DNA of 64,000 nt. It comes from UBA1479 sp963976055. GTDB lineage: Bacteria > Pseudomonadota > Alphaproteobacteria > Rhodospirillales > Casp-alpha2. The stretch spans positions 1 to 64,000 of the forward strand of contig CAXBJB010000008.1 in the NCBI GenBank assembly GCA_963976055.1, written 5' to 3'. Below are positions 28,707-37,822 of the stretch, piece by piece (within the stretch, counting starts at the first letter, position 1; each line of letters opens with the position of its first letter). Under the pieces are notes generated by a model. That model had not been told where the DNA came from and ran no database searches. It worked only from the letters and a program-made list of their open reading frames with translations. Made by a program: the position numbers and the translations under genes.

Positions 28707-28991
28707 GGGTTGTAGTTATCCTGTATTGCGACTATCTCAAGGGTCTGAGGCAAAGGCTTGGCACACAAGACCCATCGGCGGCTTGAGTTTAGCAGCCGGG
28801 AGCAGCGGGGTCGCCCCCGATGCGGCGCCCGCCCATCCGCAGCTTTGCTGGACCTGGGCACGGGGGTCCGCTAACCTTGGCGCGCAAGGGCGCGTTCGAA
28901 CTTAAACCACGGGTGCCGGCGGCGGATCCAGCCGCTTCGGCGCCAAAGTCCCCATCGTCGGGGGCGAAAACAAAAAGGTCCGAATTCACAA

Positions 28992-29696
28992 ATGGGCGGC
29001 GGATTCCAGTTCATCGACATCATTCTCATCGCCATGGTCGCGGCCTTCTTCGTGCTGCGCCTGCGCAGCGTGCTCGGCCGCCGTGACGGCAACGACGGCA
29101 GCGGCCACCGCGATCCGTTCAAGCCGGTCTCGCCGGAGGACGCGCCGGACGGTCCGGACGGTAAGGTCATCTCCCTGCCCGAGCGCAAGGTCGACGATTC
29201 GCCGCAATCCAAATCCGACCCCGGCGACTTCGCCGCCGAGGGCACGGTCGACAACGGCCTGGTGCAGATCCGCGTCGCCGATCCCGACTTTGCGCCCGAT
29301 GAATTCCTGTCAGGTGCCCGTGTCGCCTTCGAGATGATCCTGGACGCCTTCGCCGCCGGGGACGTGAAGACCTTGAAGACCCTGCTGGACCCGGGCGTGT
29401 TCGCCGATTTCGAGGCGGCGATCCGCGACCGCGAGGAACACGGCCATACGGTCGAGGACACCCTGGTCGGCTTCAAGTCGGCGGACATCGTCGAGGCCTA
29501 TATGGAAGGCCGCGTCGCCAACATCACCATCAAGTTCGTGACCGAACAGGTCAACGTGACCCGCGATGCCGAAGGCCAGGTCGCCGAAGGCAACCCGAAC
29601 GAGGTCATCACGGTCACCGATTTCTGGACCTTCGCCCGAGATACCAAGGCCCGCGACCCCAACTGGGCCCTGGTCGCAACCCATAGCGCCGACTAG
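28992..29696 (+). CDS. timA: Tim44/TimA family membrane protein
   Basis: A 234-residue protein with one N-terminal membrane helix (about 6-23) and a C-terminal Tim44-like domain (from about residue 100) resembling the matrix-side import motor component. In alphaproteobacteria TimA is inner-membrane associated and its role in protein translocation is not settled. The order timA-mltA opposite secB-fxsA is conserved. The linker (30-85) is charged and presumably disordered. Its stop codon lies seven bases before the mltA ATG. Confidence 0.92.
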   Translation: MGGGFQFIDIILIAMVAAFFVLRLRSVLGRRDGNDGSGHRDPFKPVSPEDAPDGPDGKVISLPERKVDDSPQSKSDPGDFAAEGTVDNGLVQIRVADPDFAPDEFLSGARVAFEMILDAFAAGDVKTLKTLLDPGVFADFEAAIRDREEHGHTVEDTLVGFKSADIVEAYMEGRVANITIKFVTEQVNVTRDAEGQVAEGNPNEVITVTDFWTFARDTKARDPNWALVATHSAD

Positions 29697-29703
29697 GCAG
29701 GCG

Positions 29704-30927
29704 ATGGGGGGCTCACGCGTCCGCCGCCGCTCGTCCGCCTGGGCGCTCGCCCTGGCCGTTCTCGCTTCCGGCCTCGTCGCGGGCTGCGGTGCGATCCAGA
29801 AGATCGTCCCCGCCGGCGACTATCAGGCCCCGGCCGAGGTCCTCCCCCAACTGATCCTCGAACCCGCCGAGTTCAAGACCCTGCCCGGCTGGCGCGCGGA
29901 CGTGCTGTCCGACGCGCTGGCGGCCTTCCTCGCGTCCTGTCCGGCGGTCGCTGCCAAGCCCGCCGATCAGCCGCTCGGATACCTTCCCGAACACGGCACC
30001 ATGGGCGATCTCGCGAAAATCTGCGCCGAGGCCCGTGGCCTCAACACCAAAAGCACGGCGCAATTGCAGTTCTTCGTCGAACGCAGCTTCCGCCCCTTCC
30101 ATGTGCGCGACGGCCAGAAACGGGACGGTAAGTTCACGGGCTATTATGAGCCCCTGCTGCGCGGCAGTTTTCAGCCCACTGCCCGTTACCGCCATCCGGT
30201 CTATGCCCGCCCGCGCGACATCGTGGTGGTCGAACTCGGCATGTTCTACCCGGACCGCAAGGGCGAACAGCTGGCCGGGCGTTTGGCCGACGACCGCCTG
30301 CTGCCCTATTACGACCGTCGCGACATCCTTGAGGGCGCCCTGCGGGGCCGGCAGTTGGAACTGCTCTGGGTCGACAGCGCCATCGACCTGTTCTTCCTGC
30401 ATGTCCAGGGCTCGGGCCGCATCCTGTTGCCCGACGGCAGCCATGTCCGGCTTGCGTTCTCCGGGCGCAACGGCCACCGCTATTCCTCCATTGGCCGCGA
30501 ACTGGTGGCCGAGGGCGTGATGAAGGTCGAAGACGTGACCATGCCCAGCCTGCGGGCCTGGATGACGGCCAATCCGCTGGCCGCCGAACAGCTGATGCTG
30601 AAGAACCGGTCCTTCATCTTTTTCCGCGTGGAACGGGACGAGGTCGTGAAGGGCGCCATGGGCGTGCCGCTGACCGCCGGCCGCTCGCTCGCCGTCGATC
30701 CCAAATACGTGCCGCTGGGCCTGCCGCTCTGGCTGGTAACGACGGACCCGCTCGATCCCAAGAACGAAAAACCGCTGACCCGCATGGTCGTCGCCCAGGA
30801 CACGGGCTCGGCCATCAAGGGCATCGTGCGCGGCGACCTGTTCTGGGGTTTCGGGGCCGAGGCCGAGGCCCGGGCCGGGCTGATGAACGAAGGCGGCGTG
30901 TACTACCTGCTGCTGCCGCGCAAGTAG
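29704..30927 (+). CDS. mltA: Membrane-bound lytic murein transglycosylase A
   Basis: A 407-residue lipoprotein that cleaves peptidoglycan glycan strands to form anhydromuropeptides. The signal has arginines, a hydrophobic core and the lipobox LVAGC (Cys28). The MltA double-psi barrel includes GKFTGYYEPLLRGS, YPDRKGEQLAGRL and LHVQGSGRILLPDG, and the C-terminal 3D domain (VAQDTGSAIKGIVRGDLFWGFG) has the conserved aspartates. ATG 29704 is just after timA; upstream in-frame starts would bury the signal peptide. It is followed by lutABC after 74 bases. Confidence 0.95.
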   Translation: MGGSRVRRRSSAWALALAVLASGLVAGCGAIQKIVPAGDYQAPAEVLPQLILEPAEFKTLPGWRADVLSDALAAFLASCPAVAAKPADQPLGYLPEHGTMGDLAKICAEARGLNTKSTAQLQFFVERSFRPFHVRDGQKRDGKFTGYYEPLLRGSFQPTARYRHPVYARPRDIVVVELGMFYPDRKGEQLAGRLADDRLLPYYDRRDILEGALRGRQLELLWVDSAIDLFFLHVQGSGRILLPDGSHVRLAFSGRNGHRYSSIGRELVAEGVMKVEDVTMPSLRAWMTANPLAAEQLMLKNRSFIFFRVERDEVVKGAMGVPLTAGRSLAVDPKYVPLGLPLWLVTTDPLDPKNEKPLTRMVVAQDTGSAIKGIVRGDLFWGFGAEAEARAGLMNEGGVYYLLLPRK

Positions 30928-31001
30928 GTGGGCGGCACCGCCCGGCGCACCTGCCGTTCGGCCTTGTCAATCGGCGGCCAAGCCCGCATTCTGCCTCCAT
31001 C

Positions 31002-31805
31002 ATGACCGAACATGCCCCCGCTTTGAAAACCCCGCCAACCTCGCCCGAGGTCGGCCTGTTCGCGACCTGCCTGGTTGACCTGATGCGGCCCAGCGTCGGC
31101 TTCGCCACGGTGAAGCTGCTGGAGGACGCGGGCTGCAAGGTTTCCGTGCCCGAGGCCCAGACCTGCTGCGGCCAGCCGGCCTATAATTCCGGCGACAGCC
31201 CGGACGCCCGCGACATCGCCAAGAATGTGATCGCCGTGTTCGAGGGCTTCGATTACGTGGTCGTCCCCTCGGGCAGTTGCGCCGGGATGATCTCCCACCA
31301 CTATCCCAATCTGTTCAAGGACGACGCGAGATGGAAGGCGCGGGCCGAGGCGCTTGCCGCCAAGACGTTCGAGCTGGTGGCCTTCCTGACGGACGTCATG
31401 CAGGCCGACGTCCGCCCGCCGGACTTGGCCGCGACGGCGACCTATCACGACAGCTGCTCGGGCCTGCGCGAACTGGGCATCAAGGCGCAGCCGCGGGCAT
31501 TGCTCGGCAAGGTCGGTGGCCTGACCCTGGTCGAGGGCGACATTCCGGAAACCTGCTGCGGCTTCGGCGGGCTGTTTTGCGTCAAGTATCCGGACATTTC
31601 CGAAAAGATGGTCGACGCCAAGGCCGACGACATTCTGGCCACGGGGGCGGACCTGCTTTTGGCCGGCGACCTGGGCTGTCTGATGAACATGGCCGGGCGG
31701 CTGAAACGCCGGGGGGCGTCCGTCGAGGCCCGCCATGTCGCCGAGGTCCTGGCCGGGATGACCGATCGGCCGGCCATCGGCGAAGCGGACGAGGACACGG
31801 CCTGA
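31002..31805 (+). CDS. lutA: L-lactate oxidation complex subunit LutA (Fe-S protein)
   Basis: A 267-residue protein with two CCG domains binding Fe-S clusters. LutABC together oxidise L-lactate to pyruvate, allowing growth on lactate or its disposal. The first CCG motif is QTCCGQPAYNSG (53-64), and the second is ETCCGFGGLFCVKYP. Additional cysteines lie at VDLM.. and SGSCAGM. The start ATG at 31002 follows a 74-base gap after mltA. The stop and the lutB start share one base (TGATG), so translation is coupled. Confidence 0.94.
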   Translation: MTEHAPALKTPPTSPEVGLFATCLVDLMRPSVGFATVKLLEDAGCKVSVPEAQTCCGQPAYNSGDSPDARDIAKNVIAVFEGFDYVVVPSGSCAGMISHHYPNLFKDDARWKARAEALAAKTFELVAFLTDVMQADVRPPDLAATATYHDSCSGLRELGIKAQPRALLGKVGGLTLVEGDIPETCCGFGGLFCVKYPDISEKMVDAKADDILATGADLLLAGDLGCLMNMAGRLKRRGASVEARHVAEVLAGMTDRPAIGEADEDTA

Positions 31806-33247
31806 TGGAAAGCCAGACCCGCCGGTTCAAATCCAACGCCCGCGAGGCCATGGCCGACGGCCAACTGGCCCAGGCCCTGACCCGCCTGGGCCAGGGCTTT
31901 CCGCTGTGCCGGGCCGAGGCCGTCGACCGCCTGCCCGAATTCGATCAATTGCGCGACGCCGCCAAGGCGATCAAGGACCATACCCTGGCGCATCTCGATC
32001 TGTACCTGGAACAGTACGAATCCCGGGTCAAGGAAGCGGGCGGCCATGTCCATTGGTGCCGCACGGGCCAGGACGCGCGGGAAAAGATCCTGGAAATCTG
32101 CCGCAGCGTGGGTGCGAAGACCGTGACCAAATCGAAATCCATGATCGGCGAGGAAATCGCCATCAACGATTTCCTGGAGGAAAACGGCGTCGCCCCCATC
32201 GAAACGGATTTGGGCGAATACATCATTCAGCTGCGCAAGGAGCCGCCGTCGCACATCATCGCGCCCGCCGTGCACCTGAACAAAAACCAGGTCGAGGACA
32301 CGTTTCGCAAGGCCCACACCAACCTGGACCCGGCGCGCAATCTGGACGACCCCAAATCCCTGCTGGAGGAAGCGCGGAACGAGCTGCGCGAAAAATTCCT
32401 CAACGCCGACGTCGGCCTGACCGGCGCTAACTTCCTGATCGCCGAAACGGGGACCAACGTGCTGGTCACCAACGAAGGCAACGCGGACCTGACCTATTCC
32501 CTGCCCCGCGTGCATATCGTCATCGCCAGCCTGGAAAAGGTCATCCCGACGCTGGAGGACACGGCGACGGTGCTGCGCGTGCTGGCGCGCTCCGGCACGG
32601 GGCAGGACATCACCGTCTACACCACCTTCTGCACGGGCCCGAAGCGGCCGGCCGATCTCGACGGGCCCGACGAATACCACGTGGTCCTTTTGGACAACGG
32701 GCGGACGGAGCTGGTCGGCACGGAATTTCAGGACATGCTGCGCTGCATCCGCTGCGGATCGTGCCTCAACCACTGCCCGGTCTATCACGCAATCGGCGGG
32801 CATGCCTACGGCTGGGTCTATTCCGGGCCCATGGGGGCGGTGCTGATCCCGGGGCTGATCGGCATTCACGAAGCGGGCGACCTGCCCAATGCCTCGACCT
32901 TGTGCGGCAAGTGCGAAACCGTCTGTCCCATGCGCATCCCCCTGCCCCGGATGCTGCGCGCCTGGCGCGAACGGCAGTATCAGAGGAAGGGTAATTCGGC
33001 GGCGGCGCGCTGGGCGCTCCAGCTCTGGGCCGGGCTCGCCAAGCGGCCCCGGCTGTACCGCGCCATCACTGGGCCGCTGATGACGGCGCTCGCCATCCTG
33101 GGCCGCCGGCGCGGGCGGTTCCGCTGGCTGCCGCTGGCCGGCGGCTGGACCGGCCCCCGCGACCTGCCCGCCCCTCAGGGCGATAGCTTCATCGCGCAGT
33201 ATCACAAGGGCCCGGTGGGCGCCGTGGTGCGGAGCAAATCCTCATGA
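31805..33247 (+). CDS. lutB: L-lactate oxidation complex subunit LutB
   Basis: A 480-residue iron-sulphur protein with an N-terminal LUD domain (TKSKSMIGEEIAINDFLEENG and ETDLGEYIIQL; GANFLIAETGTNVLVTNEGNADLT) and a C-terminal pair of [4Fe-4S] motifs, CIRCGSCLNHCPVY and CGKCETVCPMRIPLP. The C-terminal end is DUF3390-like. It is the electron-transfer and probably catalytic core of LutABC. The ATG overlaps the lutA stop by one base and its own stop overlaps lutC by ATGA. The frame is open upstream within lutA but only from 31805 does it resemble the family. Confidence 0.95.
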   Translation: MESQTRRFKSNAREAMADGQLAQALTRLGQGFPLCRAEAVDRLPEFDQLRDAAKAIKDHTLAHLDLYLEQYESRVKEAGGHVHWCRTGQDAREKILEICRSVGAKTVTKSKSMIGEEIAINDFLEENGVAPIETDLGEYIIQLRKEPPSHIIAPAVHLNKNQVEDTFRKAHTNLDPARNLDDPKSLLEEARNELREKFLNADVGLTGANFLIAETGTNVLVTNEGNADLTYSLPRVHIVIASLEKVIPTLEDTATVLRVLARSGTGQDITVYTTFCTGPKRPADLDGPDEYHVVLLDNGRTELVGTEFQDMLRCIRCGSCLNHCPVYHAIGGHAYGWVYSGPMGAVLIPGLIGIHEAGDLPNASTLCGKCETVCPMRIPLPRMLRAWRERQYQRKGNSAAARWALQLWAGLAKRPRLYRAITGPLMTALAILGRRRGRFRWLPLAGGWTGPRDLPAPQGDSFIAQYHKGPVGAVVRSKSS

Positions 33248-33951
33248 GTGGGCGCGAACAAATTCTCGGCGACCTGCGCGCCGCCCTGACCCAATCCAAC
33301 GACGGGGCGCGCCGCGCCGCCGTGGCCCAGCGCCTGATGGCCAAGGCGCGCCACGTCATCCCGGCGCGGGGTCAGGATACCGGCCCGGCGGCCACCGACC
33401 GCTTCCAGGCCGAGGCCGAACGGGTTCAGGCCACGGTCGCCCGCGTCAAATCCCTGGACGATCTGCCGGGCGCCGTCGCCGACTATCTGGCGGCGCAGAA
33501 CATGCACGCCAATGTCCGCATGACGCCGGACCCGCGCCTGCGGGCGGCCCCCTGGGACAAGACGGCGATCACCATTGCCGAAGGTCCCGCCCAGGGGTCC
33601 GACACGGCGGGTGTCAGCCATGCCTTCGGCGCCGTCGCGGAAACGGGATCGCTGGTGTTTCTCTCGGGTCCCGAAAGCCCGACCACGGTCAACTTTCTGC
33701 CGCCGGTGCATATCGCGGTGCTGCGCGCGTCCGACATTTCCGGCTGTTTCGAGGACATCTGGTCGCGCCTGCGCAAGGACCGTGCCGGGGCCGAAGGCGG
33801 CGACCGCTTCATGCCGCGCACGGTCAATTGGATCACCGGCCCGTCGCGCACGGCGGATATCGAGCTCACCCTGTTCCTCGGCATCCATGGGCCGAAGCAT
33901 CTGCACATCGTGATTGTGGACGATGGGGACGATGGCGGACAAACGGGTTAA
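33244..33951 (+). CDS. lutC: L-lactate oxidation complex subunit LutC (LUD domain)
   Basis: A 235-residue LUD-domain protein. It shows the C-terminal phosphate-binding fold with VSHAFGAVAETGSLVFLSGPESPTTVNFLPPVHI-type sequence, and WITGPSRTADIELTLFLGIHGPKHLHIVIV, both typical of LutC. It works with LutAB, although its chemical role is not established. Start ATG 33244 overlaps the lutB stop; the end overlaps the following Smr gene by 20 bases, so the five genes lutA to xre may be one transcript. Confidence 0.95.
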   Translation: MSGREQILGDLRAALTQSNDGARRAAVAQRLMAKARHVIPARGQDTGPAATDRFQAEAERVQATVARVKSLDDLPGAVADYLAAQNMHANVRMTPDPRLRAAPWDKTAITIAEGPAQGSDTAGVSHAFGAVAETGSLVFLSGPESPTTVNFLPPVHIAVLRASDISGCFEDIWSRLRKDRAGAEGGDRFMPRTVNWITGPSRTADIELTLFLGIHGPKHLHIVIVDDGDDGGQTG

Positions 33952-34516
33952 GGGACCGCAGACCCCGCCGGAAGACGACGCCCTCTGGGCGCTGGTCACC
34001 CGCGACGTCAAGCCGCTCCCCGTCCGCGAAGCCCGCATCGACCATCCGGTCCCGGACCCGGCCGCGCCCCCCGCCAAGGCCAAACCCGCGCCGCGCTCCT
34101 ACCGCACGACCCCCCTGCCCGAACCGGCGTCCATGACATCCGCCGCCGCCCGCGAGCTCAGCCATGGTGCCGCCCCCGGGCTCGACCGCCGCACCCAGAC
34201 CAACATGCGGCGCGGCAAGATGGCCGTCGAAGGCCGCCTCGACCTCCACGGCATGACGCAGACCGTCGCCCATAACGAACTCATCGGCTTCATCACCCGC
34301 GCCTATGGTCAGGGCAAGCGCTGCGTGCTGGTCATCACCGGCAAGGGCACGCGCGACACCGGCGAAATCGGCGTGCTGCGCCAGGCCGTGCCCGGCTGGC
34401 TCAACGCCCCGCCGTTGAACGGCCTGATCCACGCCTTCGACCACGCCGCCCGCCCCCATGGCGGCGCGGGGGCGCTCTATATCCTGCTCAAACGCAACAA
34501 GGGGGCCGCGCAATGA
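33932..34516 (+). CDS. Smr domain protein
   Basis: A 194-residue protein with a C-terminal Smr domain. Smr domains act as RNA or DNA endonucleases in characterised cases. Core motifs are LDLHGMT (103-109) and VLVITGKGTRDTG (133-145). The N-terminal 95 residues are low-complexity and Pro/Ala/Arg-rich. ATG 33932 is inside the end of lutC. The gene overlaps the next, an XRE regulator, by ATGA. Smr-XRE pairs often follow mltA directly in alphaproteobacteria; here lutABC separates them. Confidence 0.9.
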   Translation: MADKRVKGPQTPPEDDALWALVTRDVKPLPVREARIDHPVPDPAAPPAKAKPAPRSYRTTPLPEPASMTSAAARELSHGAAPGLDRRTQTNMRRGKMAVEGRLDLHGMTQTVAHNELIGFITRAYGQGKRCVLVITGKGTRDTGEIGVLRQAVPGWLNAPPLNGLIHAFDHAARPHGGAGALYILLKRNKGAAQ

Positions 34517-34899
34517 CACCCTTCGGCCAGAAGGTGCGCCGCCTGCGCAAGGTGCACAAGATCACGCTGAAACAGTTCGCCCAGGAAATGGGCGTGTCCT
34601 CGGCCTATTTCTCGGCGCTGGAACATGGCTACCGCGGCCGCCCCGGCCCGGGCCTGGTGCAGCAGATCGCCGGTTACTTCAACCTGGGCATGGAGGAAAC
34701 GGACGAGCTCAAACGCATGGCGGCCCTGTCCCATCCCCGCATCACCGTCGACACGGCGGGCCTCAACCCCAAGGCGACGGAACTGGCCAACCTGCTGGCC
34801 GAGCTGATCCATGAGTTGGACGAAGACACCATCGACTGGATTATCGCCGAAATCCGCGGCCGCCGCGCCGCGCGGACGCGGGGTGGGCCGGCGCATTAA
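34513..34899 (+). CDS. XRE-family helix-turn-helix protein
   Basis: A 128-residue DNA-binding protein. An N-terminal HTH (about 5-60) contains VRRLRKVHKITLKQFAQEMGVSSAYFSALEHGYRGRPG-type sequence, the recognition helix being around SSAYFSALE. The C-terminal part is helical and acidic with ELIHELDEDTIDWIIAEI (97-114). Regulatory target is unknown. Its start overlaps the Smr stop by ATGA, so it belongs to the same transcript as lutABC-smr, but whether it controls any of them is untested. It ends just before repeat copy A. Confidence 0.9.
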   Translation: MTPFGQKVRRLRKVHKITLKQFAQEMGVSSAYFSALEHGYRGRPGPGLVQQIAGYFNLGMEETDELKRMAALSHPRITVDTAGLNPKATELANLLAELIHELDEDTIDWIIAEIRGRRAARTRGGPAH

Positions 34900-34905
34900 T
34901 TTTCG

Positions 34906-35039
34906 GGATAACCACTGAGGCACAGAGGCGGTGAGAAGAAAGAATGAGGAACAAGACTGGATTCCCGCGTCCTCGGGAGTCCATAAGCGCCCTCTTCTCA
35001 CTATTTCATCTCACTGCCTCACCGCCTCTGTGGTTTTCC
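34906..35039. repeat. MITE-like inverted-end repeat, copy A
   Basis: A 134-base non-coding element with imperfect inverted ends GGATAACCAC...(GAGGC..GGTGAG) and (CTCAC..GCCTC)...GTGGTTTTCC. The internal part has no frame. Closely similar ends occur in copies at 38893-39032 and 59106-59192. Its right end touches the hslU stop codon (TAA, 35042-35040) exactly. No target-site duplication is obvious, and no transposase is present. Confidence 0.8.
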
Positions 35040-36413
35040 TTAAAGAATAAACTTCGACAAATCCGCGTTCTTGGCCAGGGGCGCGACCTGTTCATCCACG
35101 TACTTGGCGTCGATGGTCACCGTTTCGCCGGAGCGGTCGGAGGCCGTGTAGCTGATCTCCTCGACCAGCTTTTCCAGCACCGTATGAAGCCGCCGGGCGC
35201 CGATGTTTTCGACCCCGTCGTTGATCTCCACCGCCAGGCCGGCGATGGCGTCGACGGCGTCGTCGGTGAAGATCAGCTCCAGCTCTTCCGTCTTCATCAA
35301 TGCCACGTACTGTTTCAGCAGCGACGCCTCGGTCTCCGTCAGGATGCGCTTGAAGTCGTCCTTGGTCAGGGCCCGAAGGTTGACGCGGATGGGCAGGCGG
35401 CCTTGCAGTTCGGGCAGCATGTCGGACGGTTTGGAGACATGGAAGGCACCCGAGGCGATGAACAGGATGTGGTCCGTGTTCACGGGCCCGTGCTTGGTCG
35501 CGACGGTGGTGCCTTCGATCAGCGGCAGCAGGTCGCGCTGCACCCCTTCGCGGCTGACGTCGCCGCCCTTCACGTCGGTGCGTTGGGAAATCTTGTCGAT
35601 TTCATCGAGGAACACGATGCCGTTGTTTTCCACCGCATGGATGGCGTCCTTCACCACCCGGTCGTCGTCCAACAATTTGTCACCTTCCTCGGCCAACAGT
35701 ACGCCGTAGCTGTCCTCGACCGTCATGCGCCGGGGCTTCTGCTGCTGGCCGAAGGCCTTGCCCAGCATGTCGTTCAGGTTGAGCATGCCCATCTGCGCCC
35801 CCGGCATGCCGGGGATGTCGAAGGTCGGCATGCCCAGGCTCGGCGTGTCGGAGACGGTGATCTCGATCTCGCGGTCGTTGATCTCGTTATTGCGGAGTTT
35901 GCGGCGGAAGGTTTCGCGGGTTTCCTTTGAGGCGTTGTCGCCGACCAGGGCGTCGAGCACGCGTTCTTCCGCCCGCGCCTCGGCCTTTGATTGGACCTGT
36001 TTGCGCAGGCGTTCGCGGGTCATGTGAATGGCGGTCTCGACCAGGTCGCGGACGATCTGCTCGACATCGCGGCCGACATAGCCGACCTCGGTGAACTTGG
36101 TCGCCTCGACCTTGATGAAGGGCGCCTGGGCCAGCTTGGCGAGCCTTCGCGCGATCTCGGTCTTGCCGACGCCGGTCGACCCGATCATCAGGATGTTCTT
36201 GGGCAGGACCTCTTCCTTGAGGTCGTCGTCCAACTGCTGCCGCCGCCAGCGGTTGCGGAGTGCGATGGCGACGGCGCGCTTGGCGTCCTTCTGGCCGATG
36301 ATGTGGCGGTCCAGTTCGGAGACGATCTCGCGCGGCGTGAAGCTTGACGTGCCGGCGCCCAGCGTGTCGTCCAGGCTGCGCGGGGCGGAGGTCTTTTCGG
36401 CGGGCTCGGTCAT
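35040..36413 (-). CDS. hslU: ATP-dependent protease ATPase subunit HslU
   Basis: A 457-residue ClpX-like AAA+ unfoldase that feeds substrates into the HslV peptidase. Motifs are Walker A in MIGSTGVGKTEIARRLAKL (77-95), EVGYVGRDVEQIVRDL with the pore-loop GYVG, Walker B VFLDEIDKIS, the I-domain inserted between, and the C-terminal tail DLSKFIL that docks in HslV. HslV is encoded just upstream with an ATGA overlap. The stop codon directly abuts repeat copy A. Confidence 0.98.
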   Translation of the reverse strand: MTEPAEKTSAPRSLDDTLGAGTSSFTPREIVSELDRHIIGQKDAKRAVAIALRNRWRRQQLDDDLKEEVLPKNILMIGSTGVGKTEIARRLAKLAQAPFIKVEATKFTEVGYVGRDVEQIVRDLVETAIHMTRERLRKQVQSKAEARAEERVLDALVGDNASKETRETFRRKLRNNEINDREIEITVSDTPSLGMPTFDIPGMPGAQMGMLNLNDMLGKAFGQQQKPRRMTVEDSYGVLLAEEGDKLLDDDRVVKDAIHAVENNGIVFLDEIDKISQRTDVKGGDVSREGVQRDLLPLIEGTTVATKHGPVNTDHILFIASGAFHVSKPSDMLPELQGRLPIRVNLRALTKDDFKRILTETEASLLKQYVALMKTEELELIFTDDAVDAIAGLAVEINDGVENIGARRLHTVLEKLVEEISYTASDRSGETVTIDAKYVDEQVAPLAKNADLSKFIL

Positions 36414-36955
36414 AGGGCCTCGATGGTCAGGTTGGAGTTGGTGTAGACGCAGATTCCGGCGGCGACGGCCATGGCCTTTTCGGCGATTTGCCGGGCGTCC
36501 AGGCCGTCCTGGTCGATCAGCGCCCGGGCGGCGGCGAGGGCGTAATTGCCGCCCGATCCGATGCCGATCAGGCCGTCCTCGGGCTCGAGCACGTCGCCGG
36601 TGCCGGTCAGGACCAGGGAAACGTCCTTGTCGGCCACGGCCATCATGGCTTCCAGCCGGCGCAGGTAGCGGTCCGTGCGCCAGTCCTTGGCCAGCTCGAC
36701 ACAGGCCCGGGTCAGCTGCGTGGGATATTGCTCCAGCTTGGCTTCCAGGCGTTCGAACAGGGTGAAGGCGTCGGCCGTGGCACCCGCGAAGCCGCCGATC
36801 ACGTTGCCGTCACCCAATCGGCGGACCTTGCGCGCATTGGCTTTGATGACCGTGTCGCCGAGCGAGACCTGGCCGTCGCCGGCCAGAACCACGTCGTCCC
36901 CTTTGCGCACGCAAAGGATGGTGGTGCCGTGCCAAAGGGGGGTGTCGCTTGCCAT
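36410..36955 (-). CDS. hslV: ATP-dependent protease peptidase subunit HslV
   Basis: A 181-residue threonine peptidase, the proteolytic partner of HslU, related to the proteasome beta subunit. The precursor begins MASDTPLWHGTTILCVRKG; the mature N-terminal threonine should be the Thr after HG (Thr11). Family landmarks are GDGQVSLGDTVIKANARKVRRL and GIGSGGNYALAAARAL. ATG 36955 fits this; the frame is open to 37030 without resemblance. The stop overlaps the hslU start by ATGA. It is divergent from hisB, 211 bases away. Confidence 0.97.
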   Translation of the reverse strand: MASDTPLWHGTTILCVRKGDDVVLAGDGQVSLGDTVIKANARKVRRLGDGNVIGGFAGATADAFTLFERLEAKLEQYPTQLTRACVELAKDWRTDRYLRRLEAMMAVADKDVSLVLTGTGDVLEPEDGLIGIGSGGNYALAAARALIDQDGLDARQIAEKAMAVAAGICVYTNSNLTIEAL

Positions 36956-37166
36956 GGGGGTCGTTCCTTGGGGTGCCGTTGTGCCGGGGACGGGAAGCCC
37001 GGATGATAGGGAACCATGTGGTCCGGTCAACGGTGCATATCAAGGCGGGGGCCGGGGCCGCATGCCGCGTCGCCCATTGCCGCGCGGCCCGGGCGTACTA
37101 TTTTTTTGGTAAAAGAGGGTCTGCCTGATAAAAGACCGCATCCGAATTCATAAAAGGGTCAAGGCC

Positions 37167-37766
37167 ATGCGCACGGCCAGCGTCGAACGCAACACCAAGG
37201 AAACGCGGATCAAGGTCAGCGTCAACCTGGACGGCACGGGTGAATATTCCGTGTCCACCGGGATCGGCTTCCTCGATCACATGCTGGAACAGCTGTCGCG
37301 CCATTCGCTGATGGACCTGACGGTCGAGGCCCAGGGCGACACCCATATCGATTTCCACCACACCACCGAGGACACGGGCATCGCCATCGGCGAGGCGGTG
37401 ACCAAGGCGCTGGGCGACCGCAAGGGCATCACGCGCTATGGTGCCGCCCTGGTGCCGATGGACGAAACCCTGTCACGCATCGCCATCGACCTTTCAAACC
37501 GGCCCTATCTGATCTGGCGGGTGAACTTCTCCAAGCCCAAGTTGGGCGACATGGACACGGAGCTGTTCAAGGAATGGTTCCAGGCCTTCGCGCAAGCGGC
37601 CGGGGCGACCCTGCACGTGGAAAACCTCTATGGCGAGAACAACCACCATATCGTCGAGTCCTGCTACAAGGGTCTGGCGCGGAGCCTGCGCGACGCCGCC
37701 ACCATCGACCCGCGCAAGGCCGACGCCGTGCCCTCGACCAAGGGAACCCTGGGCGGCTCGCTCTAG
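37167..37766 (+). CDS. hisB: Imidazoleglycerol-phosphate dehydratase
   Basis: A 199-residue Mn-dependent dehydratase, sixth step of histidine synthesis. It matches the monofunctional type. The two metal-binding repeats are visible as DHMLEQLSRHSLMDLTV / DFHHTTEDTGIAIGEA and ENNHHIVES. It is the first of the his cluster hisB-DUF2628-hisH-[repeat]-hisA-hisF-hisE, running rightward away from hslV. Confidence 0.97.
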   Translation: MRTASVERNTKETRIKVSVNLDGTGEYSVSTGIGFLDHMLEQLSRHSLMDLTVEAQGDTHIDFHHTTEDTGIAIGEAVTKALGDRKGITRYGAALVPMDETLSRIAIDLSNRPYLIWRVNFSKPKLGDMDTELFKEWFQAFAQAAGATLHVENLYGENNHHIVESCYKGLARSLRDAATIDPRKADAVPSTKGTLGGSL

Positions 37767-37822
37767 GGCGCCCCGCCCCGCCCATCCCCGGGCGGATTGA
37801 TGTCTAACGAGCAGCCGGATTC

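Noticed and set aside
32670..32685. CACGTG-centred stretch inside lutB
   Set aside because: It is in coding sequence and differs from parS outside the central six bases.
34513..34899. smr-xre pair as a toxin-antitoxin module
   Set aside because: The Smr protein has no toxin-like feature and the pair occurs as housekeeping neighbours of mltA; no evidence for toxin function.
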